The notes below the pieces were generated by a model, which worked only from the letters and a program-made list of their open reading frames with translations, was not told where the DNA came from and searched no databases. Below are positions 51,966 through 60,185 of a DNA stretch of 64,000 bases, one piece after another. Made by a program: the position numbers and the translations under genes. The stretch is from a virus. The stretch spans positions 1-64,000 of the IMG/VR virus record IMGVR_UViG_3300045125_000119; one strand, written 5' to 3'. Position 1 is the first letter of the stretch. Each line of letters starts with the position of its first letter.

Positions 51966-52344
51966 TTTTAGACTTACGTTTGAGTGGCTCGATAAGATTG
52001 GGATATTTGTCCGAGGTCAAGTCCAACGCCGAAACGTACCAATGGCCCGCACGCATGTTGCCGACATCACGTTTTTGCTCAAACAGCTTCACGGAACAGT
52101 AATCTTTGCTGCGGTATTCGACGTAATAGGCGTCGGGGTGTTTGTGACGCAACCGCCCGGTTTCGGTCAGAGTAACGTTCTCGAAAAGAATCTGGTCGGG
52201 TACGAACTCGACCATCGGCCCTTTGCTGGTCATGAGTACCTGTTTGTAGCCGCAGGCAACGGGCAGGCCGTTCGGCGTTGCGAATTTAATCTCTTCTTCG
52301 GATCGTGCCGGGATTTTCAACCGCTCGACGTATGTGTTTGGCAT
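51940..52344 (-). CDS. Hypothetical protein, intact
   Basis: MPNTYVERLKIPARSEEEI, ATPNGLPVACGYKQVLMTS, KGPMVEFVPDQILFENVTL, HPDAYYVEYRSKDYCSVKL and a basic tail LKRKSKNEKRSKTG. 134 residues. A GGAG ribosome site (tagGAGattgacc) precedes the ATG. The end overlaps the next gene by about 26 bases. No family recognised. Confidence 0.6.
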   Translation of the reverse strand: MPNTYVERLKIPARSEEEIKFATPNGLPVACGYKQVLMTSKGPMVEFVPDQILFENVTLTETGRLRHKHPDAYYVEYRSKDYCSVKLFEQKRDVGNMRAGHWYVSALDLTSDKYPNLIEPLKRKSKNEKRSKTG

Positions 52345-52396
52345 GGTCAATCTCCTAATCGGATTGACCTATAATTTAACATCATCTACGCCAATG

Positions 52397-52404
52397 TCTA
52401 TATA
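52397..52404 (+). promoter_or_regulatory. TCTATATA box next to start codon
   Basis: TCTATATA ends five bases before the ATG at 52410; a variant of the TCTAAATA late-promoter-like box seen before the other capsid-targeting-like genes. Confidence 0.3.
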
Positions 52405-52409
52405 TCTTC

Positions 52410-52805
52410 ATGCAATTTCGTGAATACCTTGCAGAATCCGAATTCCGATTTGAAGGGGACAGTGTGGGTATCGTCACGGCCCACAATCCACAAGGCAAAA
52501 AGCTGTCCCGAAAGCAAAACAAAAAACTGAACGGCCAATTGTGGACAGATTTACGAGTAGCGGGGCACGACCCTTGGGCTGTGGCTGGAAATTACCAAGG
52601 GCACAAAGAAGACTCATTTATGATTCCCGACATCAGCCGGGAAGAGTTAGTCAGTTATGCCAAAAAATACGACCAAGCGGCCGTAATTTGGGCCAAAAAA
52701 GTCGATCACGGATACGATGTCGAATGGATCGCCGACGGCAAAACGACTAAGCGGAAAAATATTGCGAACATCCGCTCGTTGTTGGCTCAGTCAGTTTCTT
52801 TTTGA
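52410..52805 (+). CDS. DUF3293 protein with capsid-targeting-like N-terminus
   Basis: Intact 131-residue frame. The first residues MQFREYLAESEFRFEG resemble a T4 capsid-targeting sequence with an L-A-E/S cleavage-like site. The rest is a DUF3293 domain: VGIVTAHNPQGKKLSRKQN, VAGNYQGHKEDSFMIPDIS and KKYDQAAVIWAKKVDHGYD, the three landmark blocks of the family. The biochemical role of DUF3293 is unknown. Its presence on a packaged-looking protein suggests delivery into the host cell, by inference. Confidence 0.72.
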   Translation: MQFREYLAESEFRFEGDSVGIVTAHNPQGKKLSRKQNKKLNGQLWTDLRVAGHDPWAVAGNYQGHKEDSFMIPDISREELVSYAKKYDQAAVIWAKKVDHGYDVEWIADGKTTKRKNIANIRSLLAQSVSF

Positions 52806-53684
52806 GCATCGACATCGAAGCCGAACTGTTTTGCTACGTCAGGGTGGAGCATGATCTTCATGCCCTTGTTTTCTTCGGCAGTTTCCTTGAGTTCGGGAAA
52901 CACTTCTTCTGCGGGGATGGAGTCAGCCAGTCCAGACTTGATTTCGTCCACACGCTCTTTGAGCATGTCTTTGACTTCGTTCTTCTGAGCGGGACCGCCG
53001 TGGAAGCTGATTTCCCAATAGATGGCGTCGAGAACGTCTTGGAGATTGTAGGTGCGTTCGGCGACCATTACGGGACGGGGTTCCGGTTTCGGGCCGGTCC
53101 CTGTCGGTCTTGCTGTACGCCTTGAGAGCAGCGAGGTATTCGTCGGAATCGTAAAAAGAGGCAGTTTGGTTGAGAACGACAGGAAGGTGTGCAATTTCCT
53201 GCATCGGGGTGAAACCGATGCCCCACTGCATCTTTTCGCCAATTTGATCTTCGCCGTAACCAAAATTCTTGACGCAGTTGGGACCGACAAGTCCGATAGC
53301 ATGGAAACTCGGCGTCAAATCAAACGCCTTGCGGCTTTCGTCTTCGTAATGATCGCCCAGATCGCAGGCCCAATACACCTCAAGGGCCGTCATCGGATCG
53401 CCATTCTTTTCTTCGTCTTCGTCGGGACTGTACGGTTCTTCCGCCTGAGCGTGAAAGTCATCAATGCTGCGGCACCACGAATATTGCGAAATGAACAGCT
53501 TCAACATCTTGTACTGACTGACGGTGCGGAAGATGTCGAGAAGGGTGACGCCTTCGGCAATTTCGCAGGCGTCACGGAGGTGCTTCCAAACTGCAATTTT
53601 CTTGACCCGACGGCGAACGTACTTCCGCTTGTCACCGTTCCACTTGTACTCGAACAGCCCGTCCTTCTCGAACTTGACAGTCAT
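52787..53684 (-). CDS. Hypothetical protein, one frameshift
   Basis: MTVKFEKDGLFEYKWNGDK then RKYVRRRVKKIAVWKHLRD, IAEGVTLLDIFRTVSQYKM, EVYWACDLGDHYEDESRKA and PMQEIAHLPVVLNQTASFY, then after a shift near 53100 VMVAERTYNLQDVLDAIYW, ISFHGGPAQKNEVKDMLKE and a C-terminus KQFGFDVDAQKETD. Nearly 300 residues, mixed alpha/beta. The last part looks like a conserved small phage domain (LQDVLDAIYWEISFHG). It converges on the DUF3293 gene and overlaps its end by 19 bases. Unknown function. Confidence 0.6.
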
Positions 53685-53693
53685 GACTAATCC

Positions 53694-53983
53694 TCAAGGA
53701 TTCTCGATCTGGTGCTGATGATTCCGACCTACAAATCGGTCAGACACCAGATCGGCGACCCTCAAATATCCCTTTTCACCCAGATAGGCTTTTAGGTGAA
53801 AAAACAGGGTATCCGGGTCGAGGTTTTGAATTCGGAAGAAAAATCTCTCATATCGTCCCGAAACTCATCGGGCGACCTGTTAGTGCTGGCCCAATATTCT
53901 ACATCCTTGCCCTCGATTTGGACGGAATAAATCCGACACAACAGATCGAGTTTTTGGCAATCCTGCCGTTGTTGGTGTATCAT
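53694..53983 (-). CDS. Hypothetical protein
   Basis: ATG at 53983 (MIHQQRQDCQKLDLLCRIY), then DVEYWASTNRSPDEFRDDM and, after a shift near 53795, FHLKAYLGEKGYLRVADLV and NHQHQIENP-TGA. About 96 residues. The start overlaps the end region of the upstream gene. No family recognised. Confidence 0.45.
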
Positions 53984-53989
53984 ACACCT

Positions 53990-54436
53990 TATGTATTCGT
54001 CTGGCAGTCCTTTTCTGGCATCGAGTAGTGCCGCACTAGACTGAGGGCGGTCGGATTGTCAATCGCCTTCGACCTGTCGCCGAAGAAAACCTTGACAATC
54101 GCTTCGGCCAAAACGTCCGGCACCCGTCCAACTTTTTTGGTCCCAGCAGCAGACTCATGCTCAGATGGTAGCTCGGTTCACCATCAAACTGGTCTAGGGT
54201 CAGCACCAAAGTCACGAAAAGTGCCCGCCCCAGAATGACACAGCGGGTGGTGCCAGAGGTTCGCAGGTCTTCGACAATTTTCGGATTTTTGCCCGCTCGA
54301 AAGCCTCGTCAGCGGTTTTGGAGTACGGCGGCGGCGAATCAATTGGGTCGCCTTTGGCCGCTTTGAACATCTCTTGTGCGAGACTTCTAATGTCTTCGAC
54401 TCGGTCGCAGATCACAGGTTCAAGGTAATCAGCCAC
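53990..54436 (-). CDS. Hypothetical protein, frameshifted
   Basis: Starts at about 54436 (METDVADYLEPVICDRVED), continues IRSLAQEMFKAAKGDPIDS, CEPLAPPAVSFWGG, TLDQFDGEPSYHLSMSLLL, VPDVLAEAIVKVFFGDRSK and ends MPEKDCQTNT-TAA. One or two indels near 54225 and 54130. Role unknown. A terminator just upstream separates it from the coiled-coil gene. Confidence 0.45.
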
Positions 54437-54452
54437 ATCAGTCTCCAATGCG

Positions 54453-54476
54453 AAAAGCCGACCGAAGTCGGCTTTT
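54453..54476. terminator. Rho-independent terminator
   Basis: 9-bp stem AAAAGCCGA/TCGGCTTTT with loop CCGAAG and T-rich flanks on both strands. It follows the probable true stop (…ALAK-TAA near 54482) of the upstream minus-strand gene. Confidence 0.8.
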
Positions 54477-54477
54477 C

Positions 54478-54983
54478 TTTACTTTGCAAGAGCCAAGAAC
54501 TACAGTTCTCATGATGTCTTCTGCGGTCTTTTCCACGATGATGGGCCTGCACTCGCCCATTATCGACAAATCTTCAACCTTCGGCTTGGGCGGCGGTGGA
54601 GGAGGAGGCGGCGGCGGCGGCGGTTCGGGTTCAAGGAGCATTGCCCGAATCGCTTTCAGTTCGTCCAGAATCGACACCAACACCTGCTGCCCTTCGTTGA
54701 ACTGAATCTTCAAGAATTCTTTGTGTTCTTCCTGTTTCTCGGCGAACCAGTACGGCTTGTTCTCGGTCAACCGCCTTTCAATGTCCTTCAACTGTTCTTG
54801 AAGTTCGCTCCGATTTTTCTTTGGCGTCATTGCAATCATACTCTCGATCCGCTCCTTTTCTGCAATTAACGCCTCGTGTTCCTCCGATGCGGTCATGAAT
54901 TTGGCGTCGGGATTGAGAGCCTTCAATTGTGCCAGTTGAAGTTGTCGCTCACGTTCCTTCCGCTGCTTTTTCGTTTTTGCCAA
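54478..54983 (-). CDS. Coiled-coil protein with polyproline segment
   Basis: TTG start at 54983 (LAKTKKQRKERERQLQLAQ). A charged coiled coil spans about residues 5-75, then FAEKQEEHKEFLKIQFNEG, a run of about 12 prolines (EPEPPPPPPPP), and KVEDLSIMGECRPIIVEKT. The frame runs through the terminator stem, so a late single-base error is likely and the real stop is TAA near 54482. Could be a structural or chaperone-type late protein; unproven. Confidence 0.6.
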
Positions 54984-55264
54984 GTACCGGCAGTTTGCGG
55001 GGTGTGTCGGTGATGACGGTTACAAGGCGGAATTCGGTCTTAGGTTACTGGTTCCAGAATGAACAGAATGTCATCTTTGACTGCGTACACCGAATTCGCT
55101 TTGCGAGGCATTCCGTATGGAATCGGTTCGTTCTTTTCTAGCCTCCGAGCCTCCCTAACCGACTGAATGATCGTGTACGCATTGCAATCCGACTGAGTTT
55201 CTGACGCCCGCTCACGCCAACGGACCCAAGCATGGTCCGTAACATGGACGATTTCGGCATCCAC
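54955..55264 (-). CDS. Hypothetical protein (possible DUF4258-like)
   Basis: GTG start at 55264 with a strong AGGAGGGGG ribosome site. VDAEIVHVTDHAWVRWRER, AYTIIQSVREARRLEKNEP, RKANSVYAVKDDILFILEP, then after a shift near 55045 KTEFRLVTVITDTPRKLPV and LGKNEKAAEGT. The order 'H-A-x-R-R-x-E-R ... DDILF...FRLVTVIT' resembles DUF4258 or RelE-like small folds, with low certainty. It starts 27 bases after the RNase P RNA 3' end and so is probably co-transcribed with it. Confidence 0.5.
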
Positions 55265-55290
55265 TTGATACCCCCTCCTGTGTTAGAGAA

Positions 55291-55540
55291 AGAGGCAACC
55301 ATTCCCATAGCCGGGATTTTGTTCTATGTCGTCATTTATCTACCGGTTGCCCGGTGCCTTACGGCTGCTCCAACCCGGCCTCACAGTGCTGCTTTCCCAC
55401 TCGGCCTGTTTGGATTGCACCCTCCGAGGTATGACGATACTTACCTTGCGGCGTTTTCTTCCTCTTTCAGCAGATGGTGTCCCGAACTTCCTCTAAGGCC
55501 GCTTGCACGGCCCCAGCGACGACTCGGAATGGTTGTCTCG
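55291..55540 (-). ncRNA. rnpB: RNase P RNA (bacterial type, compact)
   Basis: Non-coding stretch with the hallmarks of RNase P RNA on the minus strand. P1: GAGACAACCATTCC (55539-55526) pairs 13 of 14 with GGAATGGTTGCCTC (55305-55292). P2: GTCGTC (55523-55518) with GACGAC (55333-55328). P3: GGCCGTGCAAGCGGCC (55512-55497). Then GAGGAAGTTCGGGACACC (55493-55476), matching the conserved GAGGAAAGTCCGGGC block, and near the 3' end AGATAAATGAC followed by ATAGAAC and CCCGGCTATG, matching AGATGAATGAC...ACAGAACCCGGCTTA. P4 pairs TCGGGA (55485-55480) with TCCCGG (55316-55311). At about 250 nt it is shorter than typical cellular forms (350-400). I could not place P15-P17 and L15 surely. Confidence 0.88.
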
Positions 55541-55607
55541 TTCTAAGATACTACCACGAATTCGCTTGGTTCGATAGTAGATTCGCTCAGGATTCAAATT
55601 GGTCCCA

Positions 55608-55628
55608 AGGGGCGTCATCCACGCCCCT
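55608..55628 (-). other. Strong hairpin in the rnpB 5' leader
   Basis: AGGGGCGT/ACGCCCCT perfect 8-bp stem with loop GGATG on the minus strand, 68 bases upstream of the RNase P RNA and just after the helicase stop. No T-run follows, so it may be a processing or stability element rather than a terminator. Confidence 0.5.
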
Positions 55629-55635
55629 CTAGACA

Positions 55636-55643
55636 TATTTACA
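55636..55643 (-). promoter_or_regulatory. Late-promoter-like box TGTAAATA upstream of rnpB
   Basis: TGTAAATA overlaps the helicase stop codon (GTG TAA) on the minus strand and lies about 95 bases upstream of the RNase P RNA. Confidence 0.45.
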
Positions 55644-56731
55644 CCAAATAAGTTGGAATATAGTTCTCGGATTCGATCCATACCAGCCCACGCTTGGCAC
55701 GACTAGCGGCTGTATAGGCCCACCGTTTGTGTTCCCATTTATCGCACTTCTGCTCGTAAACCATTACGTTGTCCCACTCGTCGCCTTGGGCTTTGTGGCA
55801 AGTAATGGCATATGCGTAATCGAATGGATTTGCGCTAGTGCCGAAATCAAAATCGTTCTTCTCTTGGCCGAACTGGTCGGGGTCGTATTGAACCTTCACA
55901 TATTCCTGTCCGTCCGACACGAAATCGAAAAAGAACTTCGTCACTGGTCGTTTTGCGAATCTTCGTGACCGTGCCCTGCATTCCGTTGAACAGTTGTAGC
56001 TTTCTGTTGTTTCGCAGACACATCACCTTGTCGCCCACGGCGATATAACTGAACTCGATTTTTTCTCTTTTCTGACTTGTGAGTTGATTTTGCAACGAGT
56101 CTTGTTGAAAGCGCAAATAACCTGATCGGTGTCGGCCAGATTTTTGGCCGTCACAACACGTTCTTTGACGATCTGGACGGATTTGTCCGTTTTGAAGAGG
56201 CGTGCCAAGCTGCCTTTGCGAAGGTGTTCAGCGAAATAAGCAATTTCACCGGCATTGCGGTGAACCGTTTCGAGAGTGTACATCGGCTCTGACATCAAGT
56301 TAAACTTGGTGCCGCCAATTGGTTCCAACTGTCCGTGATCGCCGACGTAAATGATGGGAATACCGAAAGACTGTAAATCACGGTCTATTTCAGTGCCGAT
56401 CATCGAGGCTTCATCGACAATGAAACCTTCGGTGAAATTGTCGGCCAGTTCATGTTTGCTCGCCAATTCCCATACTGTATCGCCCTTCAAGTCTTTGTAG
56501 GGCCGGTAGATCGTACTGTGGATCGTACCGGCCCCTGTGAGTCCCTTTTTCCTGAGAACGTTTGCCGCTTTTCCCGTATAAGCACAGATGCAAAAATTGG
56601 GCAGCGCTGTGACAAGACTTTGATAACAGTCGTTTTCCCGGTCCCGGCGTACCCGCCGAGAGTCTGGATCATATTGTTCTCTCGGCCCTTCACGATCTTG
56701 CGCACAACGTCTTTTGCTCTGTCGTTAACAT
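55639..56731 (-). CDS. Dda/RecD-like superfamily 1 helicase, frameshifted
   Basis: Starts MLTTEQK then VRKIVKGRENNMIQTLGGY, with Walker A GYAGTGKTTVIKVL. Motif Ia region reads ICAYTGKAANVLRKKG, motif II FIVDEASMI, motif III YVGDHGQLEPIG, later ETVHRNAGEIAYFAEHLRK and, near the C-terminus, YAITCHKAQGDEWDNVMVY (motif V/VI) and YTAASRAKRGLVW. The order and the STIYRP-type Q-region are those of T4 Dda. About 365 residues (T4 Dda 439). Dda-type helicases act in origin initiation and fork movement. Indels near 56700, 56600, 56100 and 55930. Confidence 0.85.
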
Positions 56732-57299
56732 CAGATGTATCTTCCCTTGCCGTATAAAAGAAGCTGTTTATCGAAGTCGGTCGCCATGCTGTTCAGACGA
56801 ACGCCACACTGCTCGCACGCCAATTCCCAAGTGTTGGCGTCGAGGTCGATATCGCCCAGATTTTTGGCAATTTCTTGCTCTTTAGTCTCAATGGCATACA
56901 AAAATTGGTGAAAACTCATCACGTCTTCATAGCCGACTCCGTCTTCGAGTTCGAGACTGCAAAGCACAGCCAAAGTATAATTCGACTTGATCCGATTGTA
57001 CAGATCAGTCGGGGAATATCCGGGTGCGCCTTGCCGGTAATGTGATATTGTTCGGCAAAACCGTGGCACTGCGAACACAGGCTGATGCCGTTCTCTTTGA
57101 CGTACCCGCCCCACGGCATTAGCGTGCGGTCTGTGACGTGGTGGGCGTCGAGAGGCGCAGCGGACGGGATTTGCTGTGGGTGTTCGTAATACGAAGCCCA
57201 AGCCTCTTTCGACGGCTTCCAGCCGCACATTGCGCAGCAGTGATCGTCCCGCTCGTAACAAGCGTGTCGGAATTCGGCACGGACATTTTTCTTGCTCAT
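56731..57299 (-). CDS. HNH-type endonuclease-like protein
   Basis: ATG at 57299 overlaps the upstream stop (ATGA). MSKKNVRAEFRHACYERDD, HCCAMCGWKPS, LDAHHVTDRTLMPWGGYVK and NGISLCSQCHGFAEQYHIT give the C-x2-C / HH / N / C-x2-CH core of zinc-containing HNH nucleases. After a shift near 57025 it continues DVMSFHQFLYAIETKEQEI and ends ATDFDKQLLLYGKGRYI. The C-terminal helical half is not a known specificity domain. Could be a free-standing homing or DNA-processing nuclease. Confidence 0.7.
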
Positions 57300-57505
57300 G
57301 ACTGTTCCCATTCGTCGTCTATCGACCGATATTGTTTCACCTTTGTTTTCGGCAGGGGCAGTTCGCCGGTCCCGCCACAGATGGAACAATCGTAATGATA
57401 TTCGCCGCCCAAACCCGCCTCGTACCATCCGTCGCCGTTGCACACCGGGCATTTTTGCATTACTTCTAAGATACTCCGAACCTTGCCCCTATTTTCACCA
57501 CTCAT
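57296..57505 (-). CDS. Small zinc-ribbon protein (DnaJ-type CxxCxGxG)
   Basis: 69 residues: MSGENRGKVRSILEVMQ, then KCPVCNGDGWYEAGL and YDCSICGGTGELPLP, two C-x2-C-x-G-x-G halves as in the DnaJ zinc domain, and a tail KVKQYRSIDDEWEQS that resembles the end of the gp23-like protein at 32607. Its TGA overlaps the HNH start. Might bind unfolded protein or nucleic acid; unproven. Confidence 0.65.
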   Translation of the reverse strand: MSGENRGKVRSILEVMQKCPVCNGDGWYEAGLGGEYHYDCSICGGTGELPLPKTKVKQYRSIDDEWEQS

Positions 57506-57506
57506 G

Positions 57507-57514
57507 TCTAAATA
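57507..57514 (+). promoter_or_regulatory. Late-promoter-like box TCTAAATA
   Basis: TCTAAATA 12 bases upstream of the ATG at 57527, with GGGGGG between. Lies across the start of the divergent zinc-ribbon gene. Confidence 0.45.
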
Positions 57515-57526
57515 TCCGGGGGGACC

Positions 57527-57867
57527 ATGAAGAGAAAACATTCAGAGAATACGTCGAAACTATTGACGCTGCCGCAAAAGCAGCATGGGACGCTCAACGG
57601 CGAGCAGAGGCGAGCGCACGGGATCGTCAAAAGAGCCAAGAACGTCGCAACTGGATCAGAGACAACAACGTAATCGTCAATACGGCCGAACCCGGTGCGT
57701 GGTTCAAATCACTCAGCCCGCAACAGCAACAAGAACTTTGGATGTTGGCAAAAAACACCGAAGTCAACCAAATTCCGCTGCCACCGTCTTGGGTCACGCC
57801 GGACCAAAGAGTGGCATTCAAAAAGGTCATACAGGCTATGCAGAACCAATTGGAAAAAGCCGCTTAA
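57527..57867 (+). CDS. Late protein with capsid-targeting-like N-terminus
   Basis: ATG 57527 gives MKRKT after one base is removed near 57540, then FREYVETIDAAAKAAWDAQ, RRAEASARDRQKSQERRNW, IRDNNVIVNTAEPGAWFKS and IPLPPSWVTPDQRVAFKKV, ending QNQLEKAA-TAA. The opening 'FREYVE' matches the other targeted-looking proteins. The middle is a charged helix. About 112 residues. Its stop shares TTAA with the convergent small gene. Function unknown. Confidence 0.55.
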
Positions 57868-58028
57868 CGCTTTTGAAAATAGCCAAGAACCCGTTCCATC
57901 GGCGATTGAGCCAAAACCGCACCTTTCGCCATCGAGAGTTGCGGTATTTTTCCATCTTGGTGACACTGTTCTGCGTCTTTCCGAGCAGTTCCAGATAATC
58001 GTTTGAGTTGTTTGCCACAAATCACCAT
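57864..58028 (-). CDS. Small hypothetical protein
   Basis: 54 residues: MVICGKQLKRLSGTARKDA, EQCHQDGKIPQLSMAKGAV and LAQSPMERVLGYFQKR-TAA. The ATG overlaps the PurN stop (ATGGTGA) and its TAA overlaps the convergent gene's stop, so both ends fit tight packing. No family recognised. Confidence 0.5.
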   Translation of the reverse strand: MVICGKQLKRLSGTARKDAEQCHQDGKIPQLSMAKGAVLAQSPMERVLGYFQKR

Positions 58029-58664
58029 TTTACAGGGAACGGGGTCAGGTTTTTCAAGTAGGAGTCAATAACGGCGGGGTACATGGCCCGTTCCGCTTCC
58101 TGTACCCGTGCGGCCAGACTCGTCGGAGTATCGTCCGGGAGAACCGGAACTCTGCTTTGAGCCAAAATCGGCCCGTGGTCGTATTCGTTATCAACCACAT
58201 GAGCGGTACAGCCGGAGTATTCTTCTCCGGCTTCCAGAACCGCCTTGTGAACATTCAGCCCGTACATCCCTTTGCCGCCATATTGGGGAAGCAAAAGAAG
58301 GGTGAATATTCACGACCGCCTCTGCCACATTGGTTTCAAGTGCAGTTTGGCAGTAAACCCGGCCAGCACAACCAGCTTAGGGGACGAGAAAGAAGCCCAA
58401 TCGAACAATTTGTCCGAATAGGCTTCGTCGCTCTTGTAGGCGTCACGTCGGTCGTCTTTCGGACCCCACATCCTTGGGATTTTGATGTAAATCAATCCGT
58501 ATTTGCGAGCGACCTCAGAAGCCTTGATGTCTAATTTGTTGCTTATAACGGCCTTGATTCGAGCGTTCAATTTACCGGAATCACAAGCCTCGGCCAAATT
58601 AGCCAAAGCTGGTTCCGGCACCGGAAACGAATACAACGAGACTATTTCCGGTCGTTCGATCCAT
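58022..58664 (-). CDS. purN: Phosphoribosylglycinamide formyltransferase-like enzyme
   Basis: Reaction by family: transfer of a formyl group from 10-formyl-THF to GAR in purine synthesis. MDRTTGNSLVVFVSGAGTS, then ANLAEACDSGKLNARIKAV, ISNKLDIKASEVARKYGL, LVVLAGFTAKL, VNIHPSLLLPQYGGKGMYG (Asn and His catalytic), GCTAHVVDNEYDHGPILAQ (catalytic Asp region) and ERAMYPAVIDSYL. About 215 residues, the normal size. Indels near 58600 and 58315. The loop SGAGTSF replaces the usual SGSGSNL, so a changed substrate is possible. It ends the GspS operon. Confidence 0.82.
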
Positions 58665-59821
58665 TTCCAAACTCCGTAATGGCGGGCTTTGCCGTAACGG
58701 TGCGGAACAAATCGAGACAAGTTTCCGGTGATAATGGTGTCGTCTTCACGGATGCCGACGCCACCGGCCCATCCATTTACGATCCAACTGCCGATACAGG
58801 GGTGCTTCCCACCGAAACTCGGAAGTTCCCAAATCTGCTGGTAATATCGAGGGGCCGTCATAAGGATCCGTCGGTTTTCATGTACAACCGACCGTGTTCA
58901 AAAATCTGGATATTCGCCCCTTCACGGCTGAACATCGGCTTTCACATAGTCGCCACTCTCGAACGGCTCGAAACTGGATCGGAGCAAGTTCGGGTGGCCG
59001 GGAACAGTTCCCACAAAACCCGGAAGGATGGCTTTGTTGGAAAGGATCGCCTTCCACGGCGGCTCCAACCACTTAGTCGTTCGCTTCAGAATTTTCGGCC
59101 CGAACTCTTCACGTTGCATCCACTCCCAAGGGTACAACTTGAAGCAATTTTCGATTTCATTTTCATCGAGGTCGGTAAAACATCGGCGGCTTTCGTTCCA
59201 GCCAATGTCTTCGATGTCGATGTAAGCGGTGTCGAAACCCGCCTGAATCGCCGTGTCACGAAGGTAATTGACGTTCATGTAGCTCTTCGACCATTCCGGC
59301 AAGACCGGCGAAGTACATGACACCGGGAGTGCGGCTTTTTCACTGCGCTCCACGCCTCAATCAACCGCTCGTGAATACAGTTGAACTGCTTGTAACCGGG
59401 CGAGAGCGTCTTGCAACCAATACACCACTGACCGACGGCAGCTTCGATCAAGCCGGTCGGAGTGTCGGCATTATATTCGAGCATTTTCGGTTCGTGAGTC
59501 CCGTCATAGACGAGGTCAAAACGACCGTAAACGCTGGAGAGCATCATTGTCCCAACTACCCGTAATGTAGCCACGGAACTCGTCGGGAATTTGGAACTCA
59601 TCGAAACGATTGTTCACAATGACGTGTTCGACGGCTTCGAGACACTAATTTGTCAAGTTCGTAAGTTGCGGCTTCGAGAACGTCCACTTCGGCGTCCAGT
59701 GAACTCGTAACACGCCGACTCGTCCCAATACGTTTTGCCGTCGGGAGTGTGGTAGTGTATGCCTTGAGATTCAACAATCCCCGGCCACTCGTGCCGGGGG
59801 ATTCGATTCCGATTCTTTCAT
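58650..59821 (-). CDS. Glutathionylspermidine synthase family ATP-grasp protein (YjfC/YgiC-like)
   Basis: Start ATG 59821 overlaps the lipoprotein stop (TAATG). ESQGIHYHTPDGKTYWDES and ACYEFT open the family pre-ATP-grasp domain; then LEAATYELDKLVLEAVEHV, FDLVYDGTHEPKMLEYNAD (TP), DIEDIGWNESRRCFTDLDE, NCFKLYPWEWMQREEFG, KPMFSREGANIQIFEHG (ATP-grasp lysine region) and GSWIVNGWAGGVGIREDDT, ITGNLSRFVPH. Full synthetase length of about 385 residues, without the amidase domain of E. coli GspS, so closer to YgiC/YjfC. These ligate a peptide or amine by family. At least six indels. Confidence 0.8.
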
Positions 59822-60154
59822 TAGGCACCTGCCGTAGCCGAGTGGCCCATAGAGCCGAACCCGCCACGAACGGAACTCACAGAAGCGGAAGACTTGAAGC
59901 CACTAATCGTCCCACTTCTGGAAACGAATGAGGAACTACCGCTACCGTCACCGGGTACGGGTGGGGGACATAGTGATGATACACGCCCCCACCGCCGCTG
60001 TGGAAATACCAGAAAGAGGTGTGGGATCAACAACGGTGACAGCATCGGCGGGGACTTCTTCGTGATGATGCCCACACCCGCTCAAGATCATCGAAGACCC
60101 AATCAGCACAAGCCCGATTTTTTTGGTCAAACGGTTTGGTCGTAATGGGTGCAT
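59821..60154 (-). CDS. Lipoprotein of the GspS operon
   Basis: MHPLRPNRLTKKIGLVLIG, then SSMILSGCGHHHEE: a basic N-region, a hydrophobic stretch and a lipobox LSGC, so export and lipid anchoring at Cys. After an indel near 60010 the mature part is rich in Gly/Ser/His/Tyr (GGGGVYHHYVPHPYPV, SSSFVSRSGTISGFKSS, RGGFGSMGHSATAGA). This resembles DUF1190 (YgiB/YjfM)-type lipoproteins that sit beside GspS-like genes in E. coli. Stop overlaps the GspS start. A TTG at about 60130 is an alternative start. Confidence 0.7.
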
Positions 60155-60185
60155 CTTTTCAAGGCCCGCCGGGGCCGCTCCCTTG

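Noticed and set aside
54478-54620. Run of glycines on the plus strand (GGGGGGGG) as a separate gene
   Set aside because: It is the complement of the polyproline stretch of the coiled-coil gene.
55493-55681. A 62-codon minus-strand frame across the RNase P RNA 5' part
   Set aside because: The stretch shows RNase P stems and conserved blocks, and the frame has no recognisable coding pattern or ribosome site.
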